Translations under genes and position numbers: made by a program
From: Klebsiella sp. RHBSTW-00484
GTDB lineage: Bacteria; Pseudomonadota; Gammaproteobacteria; Enterobacterales; Enterobacteriaceae
DNA length: 64,000 nucleotides
NCBI RefSeq assembly: GCF_013705725.1
Contig: NZ_CP055481.1
Coordinates: 2,480,001 to 2,544,000 of the forward strand
Direction of reading: 5' to 3'
Shown here: positions 17,198 through 26,379 of the stretch, piece by piece
Layout of the letters: each line of letters begins with the position of its first letter
Position numbering within the stretch: the stretch's first letter is position 1
The notes under the pieces: model-generated
Told to the model about the DNA's origin: nothing
The model's database searches: none
Seen by the model: only the letters and a program-made list of their open reading frames with translations

Positions 17198-19978
17198 ATG
17201 TTTGACAGTAAAGCGGGAACCCCGCTGGAAGGGTTTGCTGAATTTGCTACCGCCGCCGCCGCCGAAGGCGCGGTGTTGCTGAGAAACGATCGCGGCATGT
17301 TGCCGCTTAGCGTTCAGCAGCCCGTGTCAGTGTTTGGCCGCACGCAGATTAACTACTATCGCAGCGGCACCGGTTCGGGCGGGGCGGTCAACGTGGTGAG
17401 TCATACCACCTTATTACAGGCTTTACGGGCGCGAAGCAGTGGAACGCTCAATGAGTCACTGGCTGCGCTTTATGAGCAGTGGGTCAATGATCACCCGTTT
17501 GATAACGGTGGCGGTGCATGGGCGGCTGAGCCCTGGTTTCAGCAGGAAATGCCGCTGAGCGATGAGCAGATTCGCCAGGCGCGAGCCGTTTCAGCGCAGG
17601 CGGTGATTGTGCTGGGACGTACCGCAGGTGAAGATCAGGACAATGCTGATGTCGAAGGGGGCTATCGGCTAACCGCTGATGAGATGCACTTGCTGCACCA
17701 GGTGTGCCGTGAGTTTGATGAAGTCGTCGTGGTGCTGAATACCGCCGGACTGATTGATTTGTCGTGGGCTGACGATCCCCTGTTGCGTAAGCGCATACGC
17801 GCGTTACTGTACGTCTGGCACGGCGGCTCCGATGGCGCGCAGGCGGCAGCCTCGCTACTGTATGGCGATGTGACGCCTTCCGGCAAGCTGGTCGGCAGCA
17901 TCGTTATGTCGCTGGATGACCATCCGGCATCACCCTGCTGGGGAGCACAAGCGCAAAATCTCTATCAGGAAGATATTTACGTCGGCTATCGTTATTTCGA
18001 AACTTTTTGCCCGCAACGCCTGCAGTTTCCTTTTGGTTTCGGCCTCTCTTATACCCGTTTTACCCTGCAATCAGCGCGGGCAGAAGCTTTCGGCGACCAT
18101 ATTCAGGCGTCGGTGACGGTCACCAATAGCGGCGATGCTTTCTCGGGGAAAGAGGTGGTACAGATTTATCTTCAGGCACCGCAGGGCGCACTGGGGAAAC
18201 CTGCGCGCGTGCTGGTGGCCTTCGCCAAAACGCGTCTGTTACAGCCGGGAGAAAGCGAAACCTTAACCCTGCGTATCCCACTGGAGCGCTTTGCCTCGTT
18301 GGACGACAGCGGAGCCACCGGACATCCCCATAGTTATGTGATGGAGCCGGGGCTTTACCGCCTGCTGATGGGCAATAGCGTTCGCGATTTGCAATTGCTG
18401 ACGGTTGATGGAGAAGCCGGGTACACGCAGAAGACGCTGCGGGTCCTCTCTCGCCATCAGCAGGTACTGGCGCCGACGGTGCCGTTTGTACGCATTAAGC
18501 CGGTTGCCGATGGCGATGATGGCAGCTATCAGATTGATTGGGAGGATGTTCCGCGTCGGGAGATTAATCTGCGTGCGCGCATCGAAGAGCGTCTTCCACA
18601 GACCATCACGCTCACCGGTAATCAGGGACTGACTCTTAGCGACGTCGCCGAAGGACGCGCCACGATGAACGCGTTTATTGCCCAGCTGTCGGTTGAAGAG
18701 CTGGCCTGCCTGGTGCGTGGGGAAGGGATGTGCAGCCATAAAGTGACTCCCGGCGTCGCATCGGCCTTTGGCGGGGTAGCCGACAGCCTGTTGGAAAAAG
18801 GCATCCCGCTGGCATCGACCGCCGACGGCCCTTCAGGTATTCGCATGGATAACGGTGCGAAGGCGACCCTGCTCCCCAGCGGCACGCTGCTGGCTTCCAG
18901 TTGGGACCCGATTCTCGTCGAGCGGCTTTACGTCATGGAGGGCAAAGAGCTGTTGCGCAACGGCATCGACCTGCTGCTGGGGCCGGGGATGAATATCCAG
19001 CGCCACCCGCTTAATGGCCGCAACTTTGAATATTTCTCCGAAGATCCCTTGCTGACCGGGATGATGGCGGCGGCGGTGGTTCGCGGCATTCGCAGCGGCG
19101 GCGGAATTGCGACGCTTAAGCACTTTGCCTGCAATAACCAGGAGTTTGCCAGGGCCAAAGCGGACTCGGTGGTGTCGGAGCGCGCGCTGCGTGAAATCTA
19201 CCTCAAAGGGTTTGAATACGCGGTGAAATTCGGCGGCGCCAGCGCAGTGATGACCGCCTATAACCCGGTCAATGGCTATCACGCTGCCTCTAATTACGAT
19301 CTGACCACCACCGTGTTGCGCGAGGAGTGGGGCTTTCGCGGGATCGTGATGACCGACTGGTGGGCAACGATGAACGACCCGGTCAGCGGCGGCGCGGCGA
19401 GCACCCATAACACTGCGGCGATGATCCGCGCACAGAACGATCTTTATATGGTGGTGAATAATAACGGCGCGGAGGTTAATGCGGGCGGGGATAATACTCT
19501 GGCGGCGCTGGCAAAAGGCCAATTAACCCTGGGCGAGCTTCAGCGCTGTGCGATCAATATTCTCGACTTTATAATGCAGACCCAGGTCTTCAAACGCGGG
19601 GATAAACCGCGGGCGGAACTTATTCGCCTGGCGGCTGAGCCTGAACGTGCAGGAACCTGTCAGGGAGCGATTAAAATCGCTGAGCAGTCGCGGCTGCGCT
19701 ATGACGAAGATCTGGTGTTGAGCGTTGAACAGACGGCGATTTATGACGTACTGGTGAGCGTGTACGCTAACGGCGCGGCGCTGGCGCAAACCGCCTGCAA
19801 TCTGCTGCTTAATGACCAGTTTGTGGCGACGATCCAGACCAACGGCACCCTCGGGCGAGAAATCGTGCAGAAGCTGTGTCGGATTGAGTTGCAGCCAGGG
19901 AAATATCGCGTCGGCTTTGATTTTATCAAACCGGGTCTGGTGGTGGACTGGCTGGAGCTGAGACACGTAAATGATTAA
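17198..19978 (+). CDS. Glycoside hydrolase family 3 beta-glycosidase with reversed domain order
   Basis: Likely beta-glucosidase of 926 residues with no signal peptide, so cytoplasmic. The usual GH3 domain order is turned round. Residues about 10-255 are the alpha/beta-sandwich domain (EGAVLLRNDRGMLPL, GRTAGEDQDNADVEGGY, VWHGGSDGAQAAASLLYGDVTPSGKL), followed by a fibronectin-III-like domain (about 295-410). The TIM-barrel comes last (about 480-800; STADGPSGIRM, LLGPGMNIQRHPLNGRNFEYFSEDP, KHFACNNQE), with catalytic nucleophile D720 in VMTDWW. Residues 800-926 form an extra beta-rich tail. Ruminococcus albus and Butyrivibrio enzymes show the same order. AGGA precedes the ATG. It lies with the GPH transporter and porin. 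Confidence 0.9.
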   Translation: MFDSKAGTPLEGFAEFATAAAAEGAVLLRNDRGMLPLSVQQPVSVFGRTQINYYRSGTGSGGAVNVVSHTTLLQALRARSSGTLNESLAALYEQWVNDHPFDNGGGAWAAEPWFQQEMPLSDEQIRQARAVSAQAVIVLGRTAGEDQDNADVEGGYRLTADEMHLLHQVCREFDEVVVVLNTAGLIDLSWADDPLLRKRIRALLYVWHGGSDGAQAAASLLYGDVTPSGKLVGSIVMSLDDHPASPCWGAQAQNLYQEDIYVGYRYFETFCPQRLQFPFGFGLSYTRFTLQSARAEAFGDHIQASVTVTNSGDAFSGKEVVQIYLQAPQGALGKPARVLVAFAKTRLLQPGESETLTLRIPLERFASLDDSGATGHPHSYVMEPGLYRLLMGNSVRDLQLLTVDGEAGYTQKTLRVLSRHQQVLAPTVPFVRIKPVADGDDGSYQIDWEDVPRREINLRARIEERLPQTITLTGNQGLTLSDVAEGRATMNAFIAQLSVEELACLVRGEGMCSHKVTPGVASAFGGVADSLLEKGIPLASTADGPSGIRMDNGAKATLLPSGTLLASSWDPILVERLYVMEGKELLRNGIDLLLGPGMNIQRHPLNGRNFEYFSEDPLLTGMMAAAVVRGIRSGGGIATLKHFACNNQEFARAKADSVVSERALREIYLKGFEYAVKFGGASAVMTAYNPVNGYHAASNYDLTTTVLREEWGFRGIVMTDWWATMNDPVSGGAASTHNTAAMIRAQNDLYMVVNNNGAEVNAGGDNTLAALAKGQLTLGELQRCAINILDFIMQTQVFKRGDKPRAELIRLAAEPERAGTCQGAIKIAEQSRLRYDEDLVLSVEQTAIYDVLVSVYANGAALAQTACNLLLNDQFVATIQTNGTLGREIVQKLCRIELQPGKYRVGFDFIKPGLVVDWLELRHVND

Positions 19979-19995
19979 CCATGATTGATGATTCT

Positions 19996-20028
19996 GCCGG
20001 GCGGCGGCTGGCACCTTGCCCGGCCTAC
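19996..20028. repeat. REP element
   Basis: GCCGGGCGGCGGCTGGCACC followed by TTGCCCGGCCTAC is the standard enterobacterial REP palindrome, placed just after the GH3 stop codon. Confidence 0.85.
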
Positions 20029-20095
20029 ATTATTATGTGATATCGGTAAAACGTTTATGGTGTAATTGCCGTACTACCCGTATCAGGAGCCGCCA

Positions 20096-20986
20096 GTGAA
20101 CCGACGTCATTTTTTATTCTTTAGCGCCGCCGCGCTGCTTGCGGCGAGCCGCGCGCGGGCTATGGAAGCGCAGACAACGCTGCGCCTGTGGCCGGGCGAA
20201 CCTCCCGGCGGTGGCGGTCCTGACGGACCCAGCCGCTTATCCGAACGTGGCGCGCTAAGCCATATCGCTCAGCCTGAATTGACGGTATGGCGTCCTGCCG
20301 TGCCGCTCGGTCACGGCGTGTTAATTGCCGCAGGCGGTGGATATCGGCGCATTGAAATGGCGAAAGAGGCCTGGCCCGCTGCGCGCTGGCTAACCGCGCG
20401 CGGCTATACGGCCTATGTGCTGACCTACCGCCTTCCCGGTGAAGGATGGAAAGCGGGCGGCCTCGCACCATTGCAGGATGCCCAGCGAGCGCTGCGCCTG
20501 ATTCGCCAGCGCGAGGGAAAAGTCAGTTTGTTGGGCTTTTCCGCTGGCGGGCATCTGCTGGGCATGGCGGCCTGTCGGCCCGATTTTGCCGCTTACTCGC
20601 CAGTCGACGCCGTGGATGACATATCACCCTGGGTCGACGGCGCGGCGCTGATTTACCCGATTATTTCCCTCGAACCGCCGTATACCCATACCGCTACGCA
20701 TCGAATTCTCGCCGGACCTCATGCCAGCGAAGAGGTCGATCGCGCATGGTCGGTACAAACTTACGTTAACGCGCAGACGCCGCCCTGTTTTCTCGCTCAG
20801 GCGGAGGACGATAAGGTCTCTGACCCACATAATACGCTGATCATGGCCGCCGCCTGTCGTGAACATCAGGTTGCCGTCAGCATGTACCGCTACGCCCGCG
20901 GTGGTCACGGTTTTGCCATGGGGCGCCCCGGCACGCCTACCGTCGAGTGGCCCGCACATTACGCGCAGTGGTTAGCAAAGCGGTAG
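20096..20986 (+). CDS. Tat-exported alpha/beta-hydrolase (esterase-like)
   Basis: Alpha/beta-hydrolase of 296 residues. The N-terminus NRRHFLFFSAAALLAASRARA looks like a twin-arginine signal peptide with an AxA cleavage site, so the enzyme is probably periplasmic. The nucleophile elbow is GFSAGGHLLG; a late acidic residue sits in AQAEDDKVSDP and the catalytic His in GGHGFAMGRPG. This pattern fits the dienelactone-hydrolase/BD-FAE-like carbohydrate esterases, so deacetylation of a glycan is possible but unproven. I chose the GTG at 20096 (AGGAG seven bases upstream) over a TTG at 20066. It follows the GH3 gene after a REP element and may belong to that module. Confidence 0.82.
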   Translation: MNRRHFLFFSAAALLAASRARAMEAQTTLRLWPGEPPGGGGPDGPSRLSERGALSHIAQPELTVWRPAVPLGHGVLIAAGGGYRRIEMAKEAWPAARWLTARGYTAYVLTYRLPGEGWKAGGLAPLQDAQRALRLIRQREGKVSLLGFSAGGHLLGMAACRPDFAAYSPVDAVDDISPWVDGAALIYPIISLEPPYTHTATHRILAGPHASEEVDRAWSVQTYVNAQTPPCFLAQAEDDKVSDPHNTLIMAAACREHQVAVSMYRYARGGHGFAMGRPGTPTVEWPAHYAQWLAKR

Positions 20987-21182
20987 CATCGCGCGAATCA
21001 ACTTGCGCCATATTGGTGCGTTTTTGGCGATAAATAAGCAAAGTGTCTGGTTGTTTTTTATGCAATGAAACGGTGCAGCTTGACGGCGCATGGTGAAGCC
21101 ATCGCGCTGTGTGACCTGGCATAATTAATGCTTATCTCTTCCCGGGAATACCCCAAAGTGAGTACAACCGGAGGAGACGGCC

Positions 21183-22622
21183 ATGATAAAAATAACGCTT
21201 CCTGACGGGCATTATTATGATGAGATGCTTACCGCGCAGGGAGAGCAGCGTCAGCACTATAACGCCTGGTGGCAATGGTTTCGCAGCACCGATCAATTCT
21301 CTATCCGGCAGAAAAAAGAGCAGGCGGAACTGCTCTTTCACCGTATCGGCATCACTTTTAATGTCTACGGCGAAGATGAAGGGACCGAGCGCCTGATCCC
21401 CTTTGATAGCGTGCCGCGCATCATTCCTGCTGGAGAGTGGCAGCGACTTGATCGTGGCATTCGCCAGCGGGTAAAAGCGCTCAACGCTTTCCTTTACGAT
21501 ATCTACCACGAGCAAAATATCCTCCGCGCGGGGCTGATTCCGGCACAGCAGGTGCTGGCGAACGAACAGTATCAGCCCTGCATGCAGGGGATCAATTTAC
21601 CCAACAATACCTACGCCCATATCACCGGGGTGGATATGGTGCGTAATAACGACGGCCAGTATTACGTGCTGGAGGACAATCTGCGCACGCCTTCCGGCGT
21701 CTCGTATATGCTCGAAAACCGCAAAATGATGATGCGATTGTATCCCGAAATGTTCGAACAGCACCATATTGCGCCGGTCGAACGCTATCCCAGCTACCTG
21801 CTGCAAACGCTGCGCGAAAGCTCGCCGGTGGACGACCCGTGCGTGGTGGTGATGACGCCGGGGCGGTTTAATAGCGCCTATTTTGAGCACAGCTTTCTGG
21901 CCCAGCAGATGGGGGTTGAGCTGGTAGAGAGCGCCGATCTGTTTATTAAAACCGGGGCGGTGTATATGCGCACCACCGAAGGGCCGCGACGCGTCGATGT
22001 GATTTACCGCCGTATTGATGATGACTATCTTGACCCGCTGGCCTTCCGCGCCGACTCCATGCTAGGCGTGCCTGGGCTTCTGTCGGTGTATCGCGCCGGA
22101 GGCGTGGTGCTGGCGAATGCTATCGGTACCGGCGTCGCCGACGATAAATCGATCTATCCCTACGTGCCGGAGATGATTCGCTTCTATCTGGGCGAGCAAC
22201 CGATCCTGAGCAACATTCCTACCTGGCAATGCCGTAAAGCAGAAGACCTCAGCTACGTGCTGAGCAACCTTGAGCTGATGGTGGTTAAAGAGGTTCACGG
22301 CGCAGGCGGCTACGGCATGCTGGTTGGCCCGCGCTCAACCAAAGAGGAGCGTGAAGCGTTTCGCCAGCGTCTGCTGGCGAACCCGGCGAATTATATCGCT
22401 CAGGACACCCTGGCGCTGTCGACTTGCCCGACCTTTATCGACGAGGGGCTGGCACCGCGCCATATCGATTTGCGGCCCTATGTGCTTTCGGGGCAAGAGA
22501 TCCGCCTGGTGCCCGGCGGGCTCACGCGGGTGGCGCTAACCGAAGGCTCGTTGGTGGTGAACTCGTCCCAGGGCGGTGGCACCAAGGATACCTGGGTGAT
22601 GGAGGATGATGAATCATGTTAA
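21183..22622 (+). CDS. Circularly permuted type-2 ATP-grasp protein (Anbu cluster)
   Basis: 479-residue protein of the circularly permuted ATP-grasp family (DUF404/DUF407). Family blocks are GITFNVYGEDEGTERLIPFD, GVDMVRNNDGQYYVLEDNLRTPSGVSY, KEVHGAGGYGMLVGP and HIDLRPYVLSG. ATP-grasp enzymes join a carboxylate to an amine using ATP, so it may build a peptide or amide bond. The ATG has GGAGGAGA upstream. It overlaps the next gene by 7 bases and begins a four-gene operon (ATP-grasp, alpha-E, transglutaminase, Anbu) known in Pseudomonas, Yersinia and other proteobacteria. The in vivo substrate is unknown. Confidence 0.9.
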   Translation: MIKITLPDGHYYDEMLTAQGEQRQHYNAWWQWFRSTDQFSIRQKKEQAELLFHRIGITFNVYGEDEGTERLIPFDSVPRIIPAGEWQRLDRGIRQRVKALNAFLYDIYHEQNILRAGLIPAQQVLANEQYQPCMQGINLPNNTYAHITGVDMVRNNDGQYYVLEDNLRTPSGVSYMLENRKMMMRLYPEMFEQHHIAPVERYPSYLLQTLRESSPVDDPCVVVMTPGRFNSAYFEHSFLAQQMGVELVESADLFIKTGAVYMRTTEGPRRVDVIYRRIDDDYLDPLAFRADSMLGVPGLLSVYRAGGVVLANAIGTGVADDKSIYPYVPEMIRFYLGEQPILSNIPTWQCRKAEDLSYVLSNLELMVVKEVHGAGGYGMLVGPRSTKEEREAFRQRLLANPANYIAQDTLALSTCPTFIDEGLAPRHIDLRPYVLSGQEIRLVPGGLTRVALTEGSLVVNSSQGGGTKDTWVMEDDESC

Positions 22623-23545
22623 GCCGCACAGCGAGTGAACTCTTCTGGATGGCGCGCTACCTCGAGCGCGCAGAAAGCTATGCCCGGGTGCTGGATGTCA
22701 CCTGGAAGCTGTCGATGATCCCGCGCCACAGCCAGCAGTCGCGGGATTTAGCCTTACCGCTAAATTTGTCACTGACCCATGAGCTGTTTCAGGCGCGCCA
22801 CGCGCGTTTCACCATGAGCAACCTGCTCAATTTTTTCGCTCTCGATGGCAACAACCCGTACAGCATTTTTAGCTGTGTCGAGATGGCGTGGAACAACGCC
22901 CACGCGGTGCGCGGTAGCCTGTCGGCGGAAGTGTGGGAGAGCATCAACGCCACGCGAATCGAGCTGCGCAAACTGCGCCAGCGGGGAATCAGCGAGCTGG
23001 GCAACGACGCTTTTTTCGAATGGGTGAAAGAGCGGGTGCATCTGTTTCGCGGCGCGATACTTGGCACGCTGCTGCGCAACGATGCGCTCAGCTTCATCGG
23101 TATCGGTACGCTGATCGAGCGGGCGTCCTCCACCGCGCAACTGTTGTTGATTAAGGATCAGCAGTTAACCAACGATCCGGACCCGGTCCGCGAGTATTAC
23201 CGCCTGGATACGCTGCTCAACGCGGTCAGCGCTCGCGAGGCGTATAACAGCATTTATCGCCAGCCGGTGAGTCGCGAAACGGTGATGGAGCTGCTGATCC
23301 TGCGCAACGATGTACCCCGTTCGCTGCGCGCCAGTATTTCCGATCTGGTCGGGCAACTGGAACAGATCGCCAACGATCGGTCACACCTACCGCTGCGCCT
23401 GGCGCATCAGCTCAACGTCGATTTACGCTTTAGTACTCGCGACGATCTGATTCAGGCGGATTTACAGGTCACTCTTAATGAACTGCTGGCGCGAATTAAC
23501 GCGCTTTCAGACAGCATCAGACAAACTTATCTGGAGGCGTTATGA
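22616..23545 (+). CDS. Alpha-E domain protein (DUF403)
   Basis: 309-residue all-alpha protein of the alpha-E family, which nearly always accompanies the permuted ATP-grasp protein. The diagnostic start is MLSRTASELFWMARYLERAESYARVLDV; further in are FLALDGNNPYSIF-type (here FFALDGNNPYSIF), ARTIRGSLSAEVWE-type (AHAVRGSLSAEVWESIN) and a C-terminal DLRFSTRDDLIQADLQ. The ATG overlaps the upstream stop by 7 bases and its own stop overlaps the transglutaminase start (ATGA), pointing to translational coupling. Its molecular role is not established; a partner or carrier for the ATP-grasp enzyme is the usual guess. Confidence 0.9.
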   Translation: MLSRTASELFWMARYLERAESYARVLDVTWKLSMIPRHSQQSRDLALPLNLSLTHELFQARHARFTMSNLLNFFALDGNNPYSIFSCVEMAWNNAHAVRGSLSAEVWESINATRIELRKLRQRGISELGNDAFFEWVKERVHLFRGAILGTLLRNDALSFIGIGTLIERASSTAQLLLIKDQQLTNDPDPVREYYRLDTLLNAVSAREAYNSIYRQPVSRETVMELLILRNDVPRSLRASISDLVGQLEQIANDRSHLPLRLAHQLNVDLRFSTRDDLIQADLQVTLNELLARINALSDSIRQTYLEAL

Positions 23546-24357
23546 AACTGGTTATCGATCACCTGACCCGCTACGGCTACGATGAAGAAGTGAAGTTTTC
23601 TACCCAGTACTTACGCCTGACCCCGCGCAGCACCGGGCGGCAGAAAATTGCTTCCTGGACGCTGACTCTGCCGGAGGGGGCGGCGGTCACCACCACCGAT
23701 GCGTGGGGCAACGTCCTGCACGTCTTGACGCTGGATAATCCGCATAGCGAGATGACTATCCGCGCCAGCGGGGTCGTTGACATCGCTGAAGACGGTGAGG
23801 ATATCGGCGTCGATGAACAAGAGTTGCTGTCACCGCTGGTCTTTTTACGCAGTACGCCGCTGACCCGCGCCGATGGTCCGATTCGCGAATTTGCTCAGCG
23901 CTGGTATCAGGCTGGCGCCCAGGAAGAGAGCCTGAACCGGTTAATGGCGGAACTGCTGATTAGAATGCCATACTCGCCGGGAGCGACGCAGGTGCAGGAT
24001 TCCGCCGCCGATGCGTTTGCGCGGGCGAAAGGCGTTTGCCAGGATCATACTCACGTGTTCCTCGCCTGCTGCCGGGCGCTGGAGATCCCGGCGCGCTACG
24101 TCAGTGGCTATGTTTACAGCGATAACGCCCAGCATGTCGCCATGCACGCGTGGGCTGAAGTATGGCTAAACGGGCGCTGGCTGTCGTTTGATATCACCAA
24201 TAATACCCGCAGGCTGAACCAGCATCTGCGGCTGGCGACCGGGCTGGACTACCTTGATGCCTGCCCGGTACGCGGCACCCGCCTCGGCGGCGGTGGCGAA
24301 ATTATGTTAACCAACGCTGAAGTGCGCGAACATTCGCAACAGGCGCAGCAGCAATAA
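23542..24357 (+). CDS. Transglutaminase-like cysteine peptidase (Anbu cluster)
   Basis: 271-residue protein. An N-terminal bacterial transglutaminase-type beta domain (MKLVIDHLTRYGYDEEVKFSTQYLRLTPR) is followed by the transglutaminase core with the complete triad: C166 in AKGVCQDHTHVF, H202 in MHAWAEVW and D217 in SFDITNN. Proteins of this type cleave or exchange amide bonds. It has no signal peptide, in keeping with a cytoplasmic partner of Anbu. ATGA overlap with the alpha-E gene; 18 bases separate it from the Anbu gene. Confidence 0.92.
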   Translation: MKLVIDHLTRYGYDEEVKFSTQYLRLTPRSTGRQKIASWTLTLPEGAAVTTTDAWGNVLHVLTLDNPHSEMTIRASGVVDIAEDGEDIGVDEQELLSPLVFLRSTPLTRADGPIREFAQRWYQAGAQEESLNRLMAELLIRMPYSPGATQVQDSAADAFARAKGVCQDHTHVFLACCRALEIPARYVSGYVYSDNAQHVAMHAWAEVWLNGRWLSFDITNNTRRLNQHLRLATGLDYLDACPVRGTRLGGGGEIMLTNAEVREHSQQAQQQ

Positions 24358-24375
24358 CGGCAGGAACGAAAAACG

Positions 24376-25128
24376 ATGACCTACTGTGTGGCCATGTGCT
24401 TGTCGGATGGACTGGTATTTGCCTCAGACTCCCGCACCAATGCGGGAGTAGACCATATTGCAACCTTTAAAAAACTGCACGTTTTCCATCAGGACGGCGA
24501 ACGGGTCATGGTGCTGCAATCCGCAGGTAACCTGGCCACAACCCAGAGCGTGATCAGCCTGCTCAGCGGGCGCATTCGCACCCAGCAGGAGCCGAACCTG
24601 ATGCAGGTGACTTCGCTTTACGATGCAGCGATGTTGATCGGCAAAACCTTGCAGGAGGTGATTCAGCGCGACAGCAGCAATCAACAAAACTGTGGTAACA
24701 CCAACTTCAACTGCAATCTACTGCTTGGCGGGCAGATTGCCGGGGAAACGCACCGCCTGTTTCACATCTATCCGGAAGGTAACTTTATCGAAGCCACCCG
24801 CGATACGCCTTATTTCCAGATTGGCGAGAGTAAATACGGCAAGCCGATTATTGACCGTGTGCTGACGGTGGAGACGCCGCTGGAGCAGGCGATGTGTTGT
24901 GCGCTGATTTCCATTGATTCAACGCTGCGCAGCAATCTGTCGGTGGGCCTGCCGCTGGATACGCTGCTTTATCGCAGCGATAGCCTGAGCAGCGCCGGGC
25001 AACATCGCATTACCGAAAGCGATCCTTACTTCAACAGCATTCGTAAAGCGTGGTCCGAAGGGTTGCAAAGCACTTTTTTGACGCTGCCGCCGTTCACGCC
25101 AGGCGGCCAAGGTCAGGTGGGAAAGTAG
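24376..25128 (+). CDS. Anbu (ancestral beta subunit), proteasome-type Ntn hydrolase
   Basis: 250-residue Ntn hydrolase of the proteasome/HslV superfamily, Anbu subgroup. The sequence MTYCVAMCLSDGLVFASDSRTNAG supplies the N-terminal nucleophile T2 after Met removal, the DSRTNAG block and the catalytic lysine region (FKKLHVF). The length suits Anbu rather than HslV (about 175). Purified homologues from Yersinia and Hyphomicrobium form open helical or ring-like dodecamers and show little or no protease activity. It ends the four-gene cluster. Bearing it with an ATP-grasp, alpha-E and transglutaminase suggests making and trimming a small peptide; that is inference. Confidence 0.9.
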   Translation: MTYCVAMCLSDGLVFASDSRTNAGVDHIATFKKLHVFHQDGERVMVLQSAGNLATTQSVISLLSGRIRTQQEPNLMQVTSLYDAAMLIGKTLQEVIQRDSSNQQNCGNTNFNCNLLLGGQIAGETHRLFHIYPEGNFIEATRDTPYFQIGESKYGKPIIDRVLTVETPLEQAMCCALISIDSTLRSNLSVGLPLDTLLYRSDSLSSAGQHRITESDPYFNSIRKAWSEGLQSTFLTLPPFTPGGQGQVGK

Positions 25129-25386
25129 CGTCCCGGCGTCATGCCGGTCATGGTGCGAAAAATATGGTTTGTATTGCCAATGCTGCTGGTTGTCGGGTGA
25201 GGGCAATCGTTGGGGGCAACGCTGATGGTTTGTGACGGGCTGAGTATCGTTGCGGGATGGCGTTATAAGGCGTTTTTCATGTCAACCCTAAGACCGTTTT
25301 TTGGCAAAGCTAAGTGATTTAAATTCTTTGTTATTTAACGTGTTATCTCACATCTTCGGGAGACAAACGATAACGCGGAAAAGGTT

Positions 25387-26379
25387 GTGGCAGGAATGGC
25401 GAAGAAAAGTTCGGTCTATTTGAATGTGCAGCAGCGCGAGCTGATTCAGCAGTTCTCCCGAAGCTGGCTGTGGCGAAGCGAACTGCCGACCTGGTTACTG
25501 ATTTTTGCAGTCTACGGCGGTTGGTTTGCCTCTTTGGCTTACTGGCAGACGCTGGGCCTTTTCCCCGCCTCGTTGCTGCTTATCTGGTTTACCGCCTGGT
25601 ACATGTCCTTGCAACATGAGCTTATCCACGGTCATCCTACCTCGCACCCGTGGTTTAATCAGCTACTGGGGACGCTGCCGCTGGCGGTCTGGTATCCCTA
25701 TGGCCTGTATCGTGACTCGCATCTGGCGCATCATCGTAACCATCTGCTGACTCAGCCCGTTGATGACCCGGAATCCTACTATTTTACCCCGCAGAGCTGG
25801 CAACGTTTTGCCCCCTGGCAGCGCAAGCTTATTCATCTGCGTAATACGTTTATTGGTAGGTTGCTGGTGGCGCCGCTGCTGGATATTGCCCAAACCCTCG
25901 CGAGCGCGCTGGCGGCGTTTCGTCGCCGACAGCTTAAAACAATGGCGATGTGGCTGGTTCACGGCCTGCTGCTGGTGGCACTATTTTCGTGGATGGCGCA
26001 GCAGGGTTTTTCGCCGCTCTATTTTGTGCTGGCTGTCAGCTATCCGGCGCTGGCGTTGACCAAAGTTCGCTCCTTCCTTGAACATCGTGCAGCGGACGAG
26101 CCGTTGGCCCGTTCGGTGATTAATGAAGCCGGGCTGGTCTGGAGAGTGCTGTTTTTGAATCTCAATTACCATTCAGTGCATCACGATTTACCGGGCGTGC
26201 CGTGGTACGGGCTGCGAAAAATCTATCTGCATTATCAGGTGGATTACCAGCAGCGTAACGGTGGGTTTGTGGTACGTGGATACGGTGAATGGCTGCGGCA
26301 TTTTTTGGCGAAATCGGTGGAGGTGAATGCCCATCCCGGTTTTAACCAGCAGGGTAAGGTGGATGAACATCATGAGTGA
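25387..26379 (+). CDS. Membrane fatty-acid desaturase family protein
   Basis: 330-residue integral membrane di-iron desaturase. All three histidine boxes are present: HELIHGH (77-83), HLAHHRNH (112-119) and HSVHHDLPG (262 onward, H262/H265/H266), with hydrophobic pairs around residues 36-75 and 185-225. Such enzymes add a double bond (or hydroxyl) to lipid acyl chains or related molecules. I used the GTG at 25387; an ATG at 25396 is also possible. It overlaps the next gene by 8 bases. E. coli K-12 lacks a desaturase of this kind. Substrate unknown. Confidence 0.85.
   Translation: MAGMAKKSSVYLNVQQRELIQQFSRSWLWRSELPTWLLIFAVYGGWFASLAYWQTLGLFPASLLLIWFTAWYMSLQHELIHGHPTSHPWFNQLLGTLPLAVWYPYGLYRDSHLAHHRNHLLTQPVDDPESYYFTPQSWQRFAPWQRKLIHLRNTFIGRLLVAPLLDIAQTLASALAAFRRRQLKTMAMWLVHGLLLVALFSWMAQQGFSPLYFVLAVSYPALALTKVRSFLEHRAADEPLARSVINEAGLVWRVLFLNLNYHSVHHDLPGVPWYGLRKIYLHYQVDYQQRNGGFVVRGYGEWLRHFLAKSVEVNAHPGFNQQGKVDEHHE

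Noticed and set aside
18833..19522. 229-codon frame opposite the GH3 gene
   Set aside because: Antisense shadow over the catalytic TIM-barrel coding region.
25050..25235. 61-codon frame after the Anbu gene
   Set aside because: Mostly overlaps the Anbu 3' end in another frame, with no ribosome-binding site or known similarity.
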